Below are positions 43,782-52,801 of a stretch of DNA of 64,000 nucleotides, piece by piece (the first letter of the stretch is position 1; every line of letters begins with the position of its first letter). The stretch comes from Nocardioides sp. JQ2195 (GTDB taxonomy: Bacteria > Actinomycetota > Actinomycetes > Propionibacteriales > Nocardioidaceae), in contig NZ_CP050902.1 in the NCBI RefSeq assembly GCF_012272695.1, positions 3,658,001 to 3,722,000 on the forward strand, written 5' to 3'. The notes under the pieces were generated by a model. That model saw only the letters and a program-made list of their open reading frames with translations. It had not been told where the DNA came from and ran no database searches. A program made the position numbers and the translations under genes.

Positions 43782-44812
43782 CCGTGGACCCGGGCCACCC
43801 AGGCGGACGGGTCCGCGATCTCGGCCTTGTCCGGCAGGTTCTCCGGGGACTCCCAGACCGCGTTGAAGCCGTCCATCTCGACCTTCTCGATCACCGCTCG
43901 GACGAACTTCGCACCGTCGCGGTACTGCGCCATCTTGGCGTCCAGCCCGAGCAGCCGGCGCAGGATCCGGTCGAGTCCACCGACACCCTTGCGACGCTCG
44001 TTGAACTTGCCACGGATCTGGTCGACCGTCGGGATCACCTCGGGCCCGACCCCGTCCATCACCACGTCGGCGTGGCCCTCGAGCAGTGACATCACACCCG
44101 TGACACGGTCGATGACCTCACGCTGCTCCGGGGTGCTGACCATGTCGAGGAGAGATCCACCCTGTCCTCGCAACGACTCCCCGATGCGCTTGACGCCCTC
44201 CTCGATGGCCTTGCCCGTGTCGATCGACTCGGAGAGCGAGGTCATCATCGAGTAGAGGTGGTCGCGCATCCAGGGGACGGCGGTGAACTGGACCCGGTGG
44301 GTCTCCTCGTGCAGGCAGACCCAGAGCCGGAAGTCGGTGGGATCCACCTCCAGCTCCCGCTCGACGTGGACGATGTTCGGGGCGACCAGCAGCAGGCGCC
44401 CGTTGGGCTCGAAGAACGGGTCGAACTGTCCGAGCACCTTCCCTCCGAGGAAGCCCAGCACCAGCCCGACCTCGGCGCCGGTGATCCGCGACCCGACGGC
44501 GCGCCCGATCGGTCCGGGAGCACCCTTCTTGCCGGAGAGCTTGTCGACGATCGGGGTGAGGATGGTGGCGAAGGAGTCGGCGTTGGCCTGGATCCAGCCG
44601 GGACGATCGATCACCAGGACCGGTGCCGTTCGTTCCGCGGCGGTCAGCCCGGTGAACTCACGGACCAGGCCGGTGGACCGGTCGGCGCCGGCGCGCAGCT
44701 CGTCGACCGCATCGGCGGCGGCGAGTGCGGAGACCTCCGGTCCGTCCCCGGCCAGCCGGGATCCGAGTCGGACGGCAAGGTCCCAGTCGATCATCGACGA
44801 CGTGTCAGTCAT
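43778..44812 (-). CDS. Zinc-dependent metalloprotease (DUF2342 family)
   Basis: 344 residues. The zinc motif HEETH (in LHEETHRVQF, about residue 167) is followed by a later conserved SLLEGHADVVMDG that may give the third ligand. These features and the gene order next to tilS and dacB identify the actinobacterial family once linked to coenzyme F420. Its cellular substrate is unknown. No signal peptide is present, so it is probably cytoplasmic. Overlaps tilS by 4 bp. Confidence 0.9.
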   Translation of the reverse strand: MTDTSSMIDWDLAVRLGSRLAGDGPEVSALAAADAVDELRAGADRSTGLVREFTGLTAAERTAPVLVIDRPGWIQANADSFATILTPIVDKLSGKKGAPGPIGRAVGSRITGAEVGLVLGFLGGKVLGQFDPFFEPNGRLLLVAPNIVHVERELEVDPTDFRLWVCLHEETHRVQFTAVPWMRDHLYSMMTSLSESIDTGKAIEEGVKRIGESLRGQGGSLLDMVSTPEQREVIDRVTGVMSLLEGHADVVMDGVGPEVIPTVDQIRGKFNERRKGVGGLDRILRRLLGLDAKMAQYRDGAKFVRAVIEKVEMDGFNAVWESPENLPDKAEIADPSAWVARVHG

Positions 44813-44863
44813 GCGCCGAGCCTAGCCGGGCACGACGAAGGAGTGCTCCGCGTGGCGAGGGAG

Positions 44864-46312
44864 TCAGGACGAGCAGCGGCAGGCAGCGAGGGCTGCGGTC
44901 AGGTCGTCGAGGGCGTCACGGGCACCGAGCGTCTTCGGCACCTTCACCTTGTCGGCCAGGAACACGAAGGCGAGGACGTTGCCGTCACGGTCGGTGGTCA
45001 CCCCGGCCAGTCCGTGCACCCCGGTCAACGTTCCGGTCTTGGCCCGGACCCGGCCCAGGCCGGCGTCGTCGCTGTCGCCGAGGCGTCCGGTCATCGATCC
45101 GGTGAAGCCGGCTGCCGGCAGCGCCGAGATCACCGGACGGAGCTCCGGGTGCTTGGCCTTCGCGTCGACGGAGAGCACGTCGAGCAGGGCCTGCGTGGTG
45201 AGACGGTCCTCGCGGGAGAGTCCGCTGCCGTCGCGGATGACGGTGTCGGCCAGGTTGACGCCGAGCCGCTTGAGCACCGTCCGGACCGCCGAGGCACCGC
45301 CGGCGAACGAGCCGTCGCCGCGCTCCTCGACACCCACCTGGTGGGAGAGGATCTCGGCCCCCTCGTTGTCGCTCACCGACACCACCCGGTCGACGATCTG
45401 CCACACCGGCGCGCTCTCGACGGCGGCCAGCTCCCCGGCCCCGTCCGGCGCGGTCGCGCGCTCCGGCGTACCGAGCACGGTGATGCCCGCCTTCTCGAGC
45501 TCGGCGGCGAAGACCGACGCGGCCGCCGCCGACGGGTCGCTCTCGAATCCCCAGCCGTCCTGCTTGATGCCCTTGTCGACCCACAGCGCAGTGATCGGCG
45601 GGACCACGGCGTCGGGGACGTAGCTGGCCGGCCAGTGCGGGTTGACGCTGGGCCCGGTGAAGAGCGAGTCGTCGAAACGGAGGCGGACCGTGTGCCGTCC
45701 GTCGGCCCGCAGGTCCTTGGCCGTGGCCCTGGCCAGGGTGCGGACGTCCGCCTGGGGCGGGTACGACGAGCCGGTCGGGGGCGTGCGAGTCAGGAACGGG
45801 TCTCCCCCACCGACCAGCACGATGTCCTTGGTCCGCTTGCCGGCGACCACCCGGGTGCGGAACGTGCGGTCGGGCCCGAGCGACTCGAGCGCCGCGGTGC
45901 CGGTCAGCAGCTTCATGGTCGAGGCCGGGATGAACCTCCCGGCACCGTTGTCCTCCCACACGCTGCCGTCGAGGCTGCCGACCGCGATCACGCGGTGCTT
46001 GCCGAGGTCCTTGTCGGAGGCGTACGGCGCCAGCGCGCGGCGTACCTTCGCCGGGTCGACCGCGGTGTCGGCGGCCAGTGCCGCGGCGACCGCCGGTGGC
46101 GAGGACAGCGCCGGGAGCTCGAGGCCGGGCGGCGGGGCGACTGCGGCGGGGTCCGACGAGTCGGCCGGCGCCCACCCCAGCCTCCTCGCCACGTCGAGCT
46201 GGAAGGAGGCGAAGGCGGTCGCGACGACCACCAGAACGACGGCGACGGGGAGCCAGCCGGCCAGCCGGCTGCGCCAGGGCGCGCGAGTGTGGCGTCGGTC
46301 ACCTCGTCCCAC
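44864..46312 (-). CDS. dacB: D-alanyl-D-alanine carboxypeptidase/endopeptidase DacB (PBP4 type)
   Basis: 482 residues. A membrane anchor or signal helix lies at about 18-37. Penicillin-binding motifs are S131-x2-K134 ([10 protein letters not shown]), SDN ([11 protein letters not shown]) and KTG (RAKTGTLTG). It trims cell-wall peptide stems outside the membrane. GTG 46312 has the ribosome site GAAGGGAAG. It is divergent from ppa, as in mycobacteria. Confidence 0.95.
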   Translation of the reverse strand: MGRGDRRHTRAPWRSRLAGWLPVAVVLVVVATAFASFQLDVARRLGWAPADSSDPAAVAPPPGLELPALSSPPAVAAALAADTAVDPAKVRRALAPYASDKDLGKHRVIAVGSLDGSVWEDNGAGRFIPASTMKLLTGTAALESLGPDRTFRTRVVAGKRTKDIVLVGGGDPFLTRTPPTGSSYPPQADVRTLARATAKDLRADGRHTVRLRFDDSLFTGPSVNPHWPASYVPDAVVPPITALWVDKGIKQDGWGFESDPSAAAASVFAAELEKAGITVLGTPERATAPDGAGELAAVESAPVWQIVDRVVSVSDNEGAEILSHQVGVEERGDGSFAGGASAVRTVLKRLGVNLADTVIRDGSGLSREDRLTTQALLDVLSVDAKAKHPELRPVISALPAAGFTGSMTGRLGDSDDAGLGRVRAKTGTLTGVHGLAGVTTDRDGNVLAFVFLADKVKVPKTLGARDALDDLTAALAACRCSS

Positions 46313-46439
46313 GAAAACTTCCCTTCCGAGTGCGCGTTTGCGCCCATTGTGCGCGAAGATGTTGCCGACCCGGCGTTCGGGTCACGATCTTGTGGGCCCG
46401 CAGTCGGGCCGCGAAGTGCCGATGAAGCGGAGGAAAGCT

Positions 46440-46931
46440 GTGCTGGAGTTCGACGTCCTGGTGGAGATCCCCAAGGGGTCCCGCAACAAGTACGAGGTCG
46501 ACCACGAGACCGGTCGCATCTACCTCGACCGCATGCTCTTCACCTCCACGGCCTACCCCGAGGACTACGGCTACATCGAGGACACCCTCGGCCAGGACGG
46601 CGACCCGCTCGACGCGCTGGTCATCCTGCAGGCCCCGACGTTCCCCGGCTGCATCATCAAGTGCCGCGCGATCGGCATGTTCCGGATGACCGACGAGGCC
46701 GGCGGCGACGACAAGGTTCTGTGCGTCCCGACGCACGACCCGCGCCTCGAGCACCTGCGCGACATCAACCACGTCTCGAAGTTCGACCGCCTCGAGATCC
46801 AGCACTTCTTCGAGGTCTACAAGGACCTCGAGCCGGGCAAGTCCGTCGAAGGAGCCGAGTGGGTCGGCCGCACCGAGGCCGAGGCCGAGATCAAGGCCTC
46901 GTTCGAGCGGGCGAAGAAGTCGGGGCACTGA
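46440..46931 (+). CDS. ppa: Inorganic pyrophosphatase Ppa
   Basis: 163 residues. The family I signature is complete: [46 protein letters not shown] with the metal Asp residues, and [21 protein letters not shown] in scattered form. GTG 46440 was chosen over ATG 46422 because GGAGGAAAG lies at ideal distance and the protein then starts at the family-standard LEFDV. It hydrolyses pyrophosphate and drives biosynthetic reactions forward. Confidence 0.97.
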   Translation: MLEFDVLVEIPKGSRNKYEVDHETGRIYLDRMLFTSTAYPEDYGYIEDTLGQDGDPLDALVILQAPTFPGCIIKCRAIGMFRMTDEAGGDDKVLCVPTHDPRLEHLRDINHVSKFDRLEIQHFFEVYKDLEPGKSVEGAEWVGRTEAEAEIKASFERAKKSGH

Positions 46932-46948
46932 GCCACCACTGACACGAA

Positions 46949-46984
46949 GGAGCGCGTCGCGGGCATGGGCCCTTGACGCGCTCC
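46949..46984. terminator. Terminator hairpin after ppa
   Basis: Perfect 10-bp stem GGAGCGCGTC/GACGCGCTCC (46949-46958, 46975-46984), with outer complementary CACGAA/TTCGTG. It lies between convergent ppa and the acyl-CoA dehydrogenase gene. Confidence 0.8.
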
Positions 46985-46997
46985 TGTCATTTCGTGG

Positions 46998-48989
46998 TCA
47001 GTCGCCCCAGGTGAGGAGCTCCTCGGCGCGCATCACCTCGGCCGGGATGCCGAACGCGTCGACGAGGTCGACCGCGATCGGGCGCACCTTGCGGCACAGG
47101 GCGTTGATCTCGCGGGAGATGGCCTTCGAACGCTGGCTGGTGAGCCGGCCGTGCTCCATGAACCAGGCCCGGTCGGCCTCGATCGTGGTGAGCGCAAAGA
47201 GGTCGACCATCAGCCCGAGGGCGACCTTGTTGTCACCGTCGGGCATCTCGGCGACCTTCTCGACGAACGCGTCGAGAACCAGCGACTCCACGTGGGCGCG
47301 GGCCGTGTCGATGACGTGGTCCTGCACGCGTGAGAAGACCTCGCCGGCCTCCATGCCGGAGTCCACACCGCGCTTGAGGCGACGAGCGACACCGCTGAGC
47401 ATGTGCTCCTCGCGGAAGCGGAACATCGCCTGCTGGAAGTGCGGGTCGAGCAGGCCGGCCTCCTGGTCCCACTCGTCCCCGCCGGGCAGGAGGTCCTTCA
47501 CCCGCTCGAGGAGCTTGTGCACATTGGTGCGCTCCAGCACCGTCTCGACCGCGGTGCTGGCCACGAACTTCACCATGCCCAGCTGGTCGAGGTCGGAGAA
47601 GTCGCTGGCATAGCCGGTCAGCAAGCCCTTCGCGACCAGCTGCAGCAGGACGTGGTTGTCGCCCTCGAACGTGGTGAACACGTCGGTGTCCGCCTTGAGG
47701 GCGTCGAACCGGTTCTTCGAGATGTAGCCGGCACCACCGCAGGCCTCGCGGCACTCCTGGATGGCCCGGGTGGCGTGCCAGGTGCCCAGCGCCTTGGTGC
47801 CGGCTGCGCGTGACTCGAGGGCACGACGGGCGGTCTCGTCGTCGTCCGCTCCGGAGAAGACGTCGTGCAGGCGACTGGCCAGCACTTCCTGGGCGAAGTG
47901 CAGCGCGTAGGTGCGTGCCAACAACGGGAACAGCCGGCGCTGGTGCTGGCCGTAGTCGAGGAGCAGCTCCTCGGGGGCGTCCTTCGACGTCTCGAACTGG
48001 CGGCGGCGCACGGCGTACTTCACCGCGATCGCCAGGGCCAGCTTGGAGGCGTTGATCCCGGCGCCACCGACGGAGACCCGGCCGAGGACGAGGGTGCCGA
48101 GCATGGTGAAGAACCGCTTGTCGGGGTTCTCGATCGGCGACTCGTAGACGCCGGTGGGCGTGACGTCGGCGAAGCGGTTGAGCAGTGCCGTCCGCGGCAC
48201 CCGGACACCGTCGAACCACAGGCGCCCGTTGTCGACCCCGTTGAGCCCCATCTTGCGGCCGCAGTCCTCGATGCGTACGCCGGGGGCGGGCTCGCCGTCG
48301 ACGCGGATGGGCACCAGGAAGGCGTGCACGCCCTCGGACGTGCCGCCGATCTCGAGCTGGGCGAACACGACGGCCATCTCGGCATGCCGGGCGGCATTGC
48401 CGATGTAGTCCTTGTGGGCCGACGGGTCGCCCGTGGTGATGACGAAATCCTGCGTCTCCACGTCGTACGTCGCCACGGTGCCGAGCGCCTGGACGTTCGA
48501 CCCGTGGCCGGCCTCGGTCATCGCGAAGCAACCCATCAGCCTGCCGCTGATCGTGTCGGCGAGGTAGGCGTCGTGGTGGTGCTTGCTGCCGAGCTGTTGG
48601 ATCGCGCCACCGAAGAGGCCGAACTGGACGCCGATCTTGACCAGCACCGACAGGTCGCCGAACGCCATCGTCTCGAAGGCCGCCACGGAGGCGCCGATGT
48701 CGTCGGAGCCGCCGTACTCGCTGGGGAAGCCGACCCCGGTCTGGCCGGTCGCGGCCACCTCGACCACGACCTCCTTGACCCGGTCGCGGAACTCGTCGCG
48801 CGTCAGGGTCTCTGCCTCTTCGAGGATGCCGGCGTTCTGCGCGAGGTTCTTGCGGACGAGGGACCTGACCTCGGCGTACTTCCCGTCGAGCAGGCGGGTC
48901 AGCTCGGCGACGTCGACCTGTGGCTGGGTGTAGCCGACCTCTTCGTCCTCGAGGGCGGGGTTGTCTGTCGTGGGCGTCTCGGTGGCCAT
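46998..48989 (-). CDS. Large acyl-CoA dehydrogenase/oxidase family protein
   Basis: 663 residues, far longer than the usual 380-400. The N-terminal and middle domains carry FAD/acyl-CoA motifs (GCFAMTEAGHGSNVQALGT, DCGRKMGLNGVDNGRLWFDGV). ECREACGGAGYISKNR is followed by TFEGDNHVLLQL, which holds the catalytic Glu found in acyl-CoA oxidase-type members. About 200 further helical residues follow, as in acyl-CoA oxidases. It oxidises fatty acyl-CoA. ATG 48989 has TACGGT 6 nt upstream; ATG 49013 is an alternative. Confidence 0.9.
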   Translation of the reverse strand: MATETPTTDNPALEDEEVGYTQPQVDVAELTRLLDGKYAEVRSLVRKNLAQNAGILEEAETLTRDEFRDRVKEVVVEVAATGQTGVGFPSEYGGSDDIGASVAAFETMAFGDLSVLVKIGVQFGLFGGAIQQLGSKHHHDAYLADTISGRLMGCFAMTEAGHGSNVQALGTVATYDVETQDFVITTGDPSAHKDYIGNAARHAEMAVVFAQLEIGGTSEGVHAFLVPIRVDGEPAPGVRIEDCGRKMGLNGVDNGRLWFDGVRVPRTALLNRFADVTPTGVYESPIENPDKRFFTMLGTLVLGRVSVGGAGINASKLALAIAVKYAVRRRQFETSKDAPEELLLDYGQHQRRLFPLLARTYALHFAQEVLASRLHDVFSGADDDETARRALESRAAGTKALGTWHATRAIQECREACGGAGYISKNRFDALKADTDVFTTFEGDNHVLLQLVAKGLLTGYASDFSDLDQLGMVKFVASTAVETVLERTNVHKLLERVKDLLPGGDEWDQEAGLLDPHFQQAMFRFREEHMLSGVARRLKRGVDSGMEAGEVFSRVQDHVIDTARAHVESLVLDAFVEKVAEMPDGDNKVALGLMVDLFALTTIEADRAWFMEHGRLTSQRSKAISREINALCRKVRPIAVDLVDAFGIPAEVMRAEELLTWGD

Positions 48990-49068
48990 GTCGTCACCGT
49001 ACCGGTGCGTCATGTCCGCCCGGAGGCACCTGAACCGGCGGCACCTGCCCCGGCGGGCTCCTGACGCG

Positions 49069-50421
49069 TCAGGGACGCGCGAAGAAGTTCGGTGGGATCC
49101 AGTAGTACATCGACTCCTGGGTGACGTCCCGGCCGGTGCGAGGTGCGTGGATCATCTGACCATTCCCGACGTACAGCGCAACGTGATAGATCGAGGAGGG
49201 GCTGCTGGACGAGCCCCAGAAGACCAGGTCACCCGGCTTGAGCTGCGAGGAGCGGATCGGCGTCGAGGCGCCGTACTGCCCGACCGAGTAGTGCGGGAGG
49301 TACGTCCCGCCCGACTGCCACGCCTTCATCGTCAGGCCTGAGCAGTCCCACGCGTTGGGGCCGGCTGCGGCCCAGCGGTAGGGCTCGCCGATCTGGGCCC
49401 GGGCGAAGTCGATCGCGCGCTGCGCCCCGGAGGAGGACGGCGGAGGCGTCGGGTCCGGCGCCGGCGCCGGCTCGGGGGCCGGCTGCGGGTCCGGGGACGG
49501 CTCGGGGTCCGGTTGCGGGTCGGGGGCGGGAGTGGTGGCGGGGTCGTCGGCGGACGCGGGCTCGTCGGACGGGTCGGTGGCGGTGGTCGGATCGGCGGCC
49601 GGGACGACCGGGTCCTGCTCCTCCTGGGCTGCCTGGGCCGCTCGGGCTGCGCGTTCCTGCGCGGCCCGCTCGAGCGCGGACTGGCGCTCGCTGGCCAGGC
49701 TCACCGAGATGTCCTGCAGGTCGGCCAGCTCGGCGATCAGATCGTCCTTCTGGGCCGCCACGGACGTGGCCCTGGAGAGCGCGGCCTGCTCCTGCTGCTC
49801 CGCCGTACGCCGTGCCGTCTCCGCATCGGCGGCGAGGTCCGCCGCGTCGTCGTGGGCGTCGTCGGCCTCGTCGGCCGTGATGTCGGCGACGGTGCGGGCT
49901 GCTTCGTAGCGCGCGGTGATGTCGCCCATCGAGGCGTTGATGTTGTAGACCGTGTTGGCGCTGTCGACCATCGAGGTGGTGCCGTCCTCGGTGACGACCT
50001 TCGACATCGCGGTGAGGTCGGGAGACAGCTCGTAGGTGGCCGCGAGCATCTCGTTGTAGGAGGCCTCCTGCGTCTCGAGCCCCTTCGCTGCGGAGTCCGC
50101 CCGGGCGTCGGCCGCCGCGGCAGCCTTCTTCGCCTGCTGCAGCTTCCAGCGAGCTGCGTTGTAGGCCTCCGACGCCTGCGCCGCCTCGACACTGGCGTCC
50201 TGCAGGCTCTGGTTGGCCATCACCAGGTCCGCCTGGACCGCGGCGACGTCACGCTCGGCGTCGTGGGCGGCATCCTCGGCGGCGTCGACCTCAGCCTGGG
50301 ACGGGGTGTCTCCGTCGGGATCGGCCACTGCCGCCGGCACGGTGAGGGTCAGCGCCAGCAGCCCGGCGAGGGCCGCGAGCAGCGGGCGCCCATGAATGGT
50401 GCGTCGAGTGGTGCGTCGCAC
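49069..50421 (-). CDS. Secreted NlpC/P60 peptidoglycan hydrolase
   Basis: 450 residues. A signal peptide occupies about 1-33 (RRTTRRTIHGRP, hydrophobic core, AVA cleavage). A long Ala/Asp/Glu coiled coil follows (about 40-255), then a Pro/Asp-rich linker and a C-terminal NlpC/P60 domain. The catalytic Cys is in NAWDCSGLTMKAW and the His in IYHVALYVGNGQMIHAP. It cuts the D-Glu-to-diamino-acid bond in the wall, like RipA. GTG 50421 was chosen for its AAAGGGGA site and clean signal peptide; ATG 50469 and GTG 50502 are alternatives. A strong leader hairpin lies just upstream. Confidence 0.9.
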   Translation of the reverse strand: MRRTTRRTIHGRPLLAALAGLLALTLTVPAAVADPDGDTPSQAEVDAAEDAAHDAERDVAAVQADLVMANQSLQDASVEAAQASEAYNAARWKLQQAKKAAAAADARADSAAKGLETQEASYNEMLAATYELSPDLTAMSKVVTEDGTTSMVDSANTVYNINASMGDITARYEAARTVADITADEADDAHDDAADLAADAETARRTAEQQEQAALSRATSVAAQKDDLIAELADLQDISVSLASERQSALERAAQERAARAAQAAQEEQDPVVPAADPTTATDPSDEPASADDPATTPAPDPQPDPEPSPDPQPAPEPAPAPDPTPPPSSSGAQRAIDFARAQIGEPYRWAAAGPNAWDCSGLTMKAWQSGGTYLPHYSVGQYGASTPIRSSQLKPGDLVFWGSSSSPSSIYHVALYVGNGQMIHAPRTGRDVTQESMYYWIPPNFFARP

Positions 50422-50450
50422 GAGATCAAGTCCCCTTTGTCGTCTGGAGA

Positions 50451-50478
50451 CCTCGGGCGACTTCCCCATCGCCCGAGG
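50451..50478 (-). promoter_or_regulatory. Leader stem-loop upstream of the NlpC/P60 gene
   Basis: Perfect 10-bp stem CCTCGGGCGA/TCGCCCGAGG (50451-50460, 50469-50478) with an 8-nt loop, 30 bp before GTG 50421. It contains the alternative ATG 50469. It could affect translation or mRNA stability. Confidence 0.6.
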
Positions 50479-50484
50479 CACTTT

Positions 50485-50500
50485 GAGCACGCTAGTGCTC
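50485..50500. promoter_or_regulatory. 16-bp palindrome in the NlpC/P60 promoter region
   Basis: GAGCAC-GCTA-GTGCTC, arms perfect. It includes a minus-strand TAGCGT that could be a minus-10, so it is a candidate operator. Confidence 0.45.
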
Positions 50501-50617
50501 ACAAGTCACAAAGGAAACACTTTTCACAGGTTTTCTCGAAATCCTCGGCGTGTCGGCTTGACAAACCACATCCATGTAATTCTTGAACTACAACCATGTC
50601 ATTCAGGTTGACCCCCC

Positions 50618-50691
50618 AAAAATCACCGATAGTCCCTACCGCTTGGCATCCGAAATGGCGCGGTCGGGCTGCCAGGCGTTAGGGACTATCG
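50618..50691 (-). terminator. Intrinsic terminator after the PAP2 gene
   Basis: The arms 50627-50648 and 50670-50691 pair over 22 nt with one mismatch and one wobble (12 perfect outer pairs CGATAGTCCCTA). On the minus strand the hairpin is followed within 5 nt by TTTTT (50622-50618). Confidence 0.8.
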
Positions 50692-50724
50692 AGGAGATTG
50701 GAACTGGAGAGGGGGTGCGAGCGA

Positions 50725-51774
50725 TCAATCCCGGTCGATGGGGATCTGGGAGGTCGTCGTCGTCGGATGACTGGCGAGCCCATGTCTGTCGAACTTCTGC
50801 CCGGAGGCCAGGCCCCCGACGTAGAACGAGATCACCGCAATCGCGATGCCGGCCACGTCGTCGGCGATGTAGTGCCAGCCGAAGTAGAGGGTGGCCACGA
50901 TCGTGATCCCGAAGTTGATCCACAGCAGCCAGTGCACCCAGCGCACCCGGATCGTGTACTGCGCCATCAGCGCGACGAGCAGCGTGATCGCACAGTGCAG
51001 GCTGGCGAACCCGGCCACCGACTGGACGGCGCCGTCGAGCCCGGACCAGTAGACGCGCACGCGACCGTAGGAGAGCGCCTCCATCAGGTTGCTGGCCCCG
51101 GTGTTGTCGAGGTTCTTGTAGAGCCAGGGGTACTCGAAGCCCGGGCCGAGCGTGGGCAGGAGGTAGTACGACGCCGTGCCGAGGCTCCAGGCCAGGCACT
51201 GGGACGTGGCGAACCAGTAGCCGTAGCTGAGGTTCTTCGACCAGATCAGCCACGCGGTCAGGACCAGCGGGACCATGGGCAGGAACCACAGGTAGATCAA
51301 CGACAGGAAGTGTGCGGTGATGCCGGTGCCGAGCACGTTGTGCAGCACGACGGCCGGTTCGTGGCCCAGGAAGATCGCCTGGTCGAGCAGGTGGAGCGGG
51401 CGGTCGAACTTGTAGTCGACCCCGAGGACCGTCGGCAGCGCGGACTTCAGGTTCCGGTAGCTGACATAGGTGATGTAGAAGCAGACCAGCCCCATCACCA
51501 CGAGGGTGAGGCGCTCCCGGTTCCAGTGCGAGTGCCACCGCTCGACCACGATCGGCCACATCTTCTTCGGGTGCATCTTCGACAGCCACAGCGTGCGCGG
51601 CAGCATGTCGAGGAGGAGCGCGCCGAAGACCAGCAGCGGCAGTCGCAACCAAGAGGGACCGAGGAAGCCCTCAGGGTCCACGACCTTCTGGTCGACACTG
51701 ACCGTCACGAGGATCGCGAGCAGCCCCATCAACGAGGCGACTCCGATCAGGAGGACATAGGCACGGCGATACAC
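50725..51774 (-). CDS. PAP2-superfamily membrane phosphatase/transferase
   Basis: 349 residues with at least six hydrophobic helices. Motif 2 appears as VAGFASLHCAITLLVAL, with Ser-x-His instead of the strict PSGH. Motif 3 appears as YFGWHYIADDVAG, with the nucleophile His and supporting Asp. This form resembles inositol-phosphoceramide or phosphatidylinositol-phosphate-type enzymes of actinobacteria. Substrate unknown. GTG 51774 has TAGACT 6 nt upstream (leaderless). A strong intrinsic terminator follows. Confidence 0.85.
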   Translation of the reverse strand: MYRRAYVLLIGVASLMGLLAILVTVSVDQKVVDPEGFLGPSWLRLPLLVFGALLLDMLPRTLWLSKMHPKKMWPIVVERWHSHWNRERLTLVVMGLVCFYITYVSYRNLKSALPTVLGVDYKFDRPLHLLDQAIFLGHEPAVVLHNVLGTGITAHFLSLIYLWFLPMVPLVLTAWLIWSKNLSYGYWFATSQCLAWSLGTASYYLLPTLGPGFEYPWLYKNLDNTGASNLMEALSYGRVRVYWSGLDGAVQSVAGFASLHCAITLLVALMAQYTIRVRWVHWLLWINFGITIVATLYFGWHYIADDVAGIAIAVISFYVGGLASGQKFDRHGLASHPTTTTSQIPIDRD

Positions 51775-51783
51775 AGGCGCAGT

Positions 51784-52800
51784 CTAGGGGAACCGTGGGC
51801 GTGGCCCAGCCTCTGGCACGACCGCCAGACGGTCCCGAGCAACCTCCAGTCGCACGGTCGCGCCGGGCCCCGGCGCCGCGACGCCCTCGGATGTGACAGC
51901 CGCCACCACACCGACGCCAGGCACGTCGACCTCGAGGCGTACGGCGTCCGGGGTGACCCGTGAGGCCAGCACCGAGCCGGACAGCGGGCCCTGCTCGCGG
52001 ACCCGGAGCGCCGAGCGTCGCAGCGCGACCTGGCCGGCGGAGTCGAGCCCCGCGGCGTGGAGGATCACCCGCGCGGCCTCACCCGAGAGGACCGTGGGGT
52101 AACCGAGGAACTTCGCCGCCTCGGCATCGACGGGGTGCTCCCACACGTCGACCAGCGCACCCTCCTGGACCAGTCGCCCGGCACGCATCAGCGCCATCCG
52201 ATCAGCGACGGCGAAGGCCTCCTCGTGGTCGTGGGTGACCAGCAGGGCCGTGGTGCCGGCCCGGGTGAGGATCTCGCGCAGGTCGACGGCGAGGCGTTCG
52301 CGCAGTGACCTGTCGAGCGCGCTCAGCGGTTCGTCGAGCAGCAGGAGCCGAGGCTCGACGGCCAGTGCGCGGGCCAGGGCCACTCGTTGCCGCTCGCCGC
52401 CGGAGAGCGTGGCCGGCTGGCGATCCGCGAAGCCGGCCAGGCCGACCAGCTCGAGCAGCTCCTCGACCCGCCGGCTGGTCTGGCTGCGGGAACGGTGCCG
52501 GATCCGCAACGGGTACGCCACGTTGTCACCCACACTCCGGTGGCCGAACAGCTGACCGTCCTGGAACATCAACGCAAAGCCACGCTTGTGCGTGGGTACG
52601 CCGGCCAGGTCGGCGCCGTCGTACGAGATCGTGCCGGCGCTCAACCGCTCGAGGCCCGCCACGGCCCTCAGCAGTGTCGACTTGCCACAGCCGGACGGCC
52701 CGAGGACCGCGAGCACCTGGCCGCGGGGCAGCTCCAGCGTGACGTCGTCCACGGCAAGGTTCCGGCCGTAGGCCACGCGGACGTTCTCGAGCACCAACAT
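51784..52800 (-). CDS. thiQ: Thiamine ABC transporter ATP-binding protein (ThiQ-like)
   Basis: 338 residues. Walker A GPSGCGKST is at about 34-42. The Q-loop is FQDGQLFGHRSV, the signature LSGGERQR and Walker B LLLLDEPLSALD; His is in LVTHDHEEA. A C-terminal TOBE-like extension (about 240-335) makes it longer than E. coli ThiQ. It lies 1 bp after the permease stop in a TPP-riboswitch-controlled operon, which supports thiamine as substrate. Confidence 0.88.
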   Translation of the reverse strand: MLVLENVRVAYGRNLAVDDVTLELPRGQVLAVLGPSGCGKSTLLRAVAGLERLSAGTISYDGADLAGVPTHKRGFALMFQDGQLFGHRSVGDNVAYPLRIRHRSRSQTSRRVEELLELVGLAGFADRQPATLSGGERQRVALARALAVEPRLLLLDEPLSALDRSLRERLAVDLREILTRAGTTALLVTHDHEEAFAVADRMALMRAGRLVQEGALVDVWEHPVDAEAAKFLGYPTVLSGEAARVILHAAGLDSAGQVALRRSALRVREQGPLSGSVLASRVTPDAVRLEVDVPGVGVVAAVTSEGVAAPGPGATVRLEVARDRLAVVPEAGPRPRFP

Positions 52801-52801
52801 G

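Larger units (their letters stand above)
50422..50724. other. Intergenic leader region between NlpC/P60 and PAP2 genes
   Basis: This 303-bp gene-free stretch holds, from the left: the NlpC ribosome site, a 10-bp hairpin, a GAGCAC/GTGCTC palindrome, an AT-rich segment with repeated GTGA and ACATGG elements (minus strand), and the PAP2 terminator. No additional gene was seen. Confidence 0.7.

Noticed and set aside
43778..44812. Role of the HEETH protease in coenzyme F420 synthesis
   Set aside because: Older family naming suggests it, but nothing in the sequence or neighbours (tilS, dacB, ppa) supports F420; kept as zinc-dependent protease only.
44258..46931. 894-codon plus-strand open frame spanning dacB and ending over ppa in another frame
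   Set aside because: It covers several confident genes on the other strand, and ppa is encoded in a different frame with a perfect ribosome site.
50422..50620. c-di-AMP (ydaO-type) riboswitch before the NlpC/P60 gene
   Set aside because: It was expected from other actinobacteria and from disA in the window, but the conserved riboswitch segments are not present; only a simple stem-loop and a palindrome were found.
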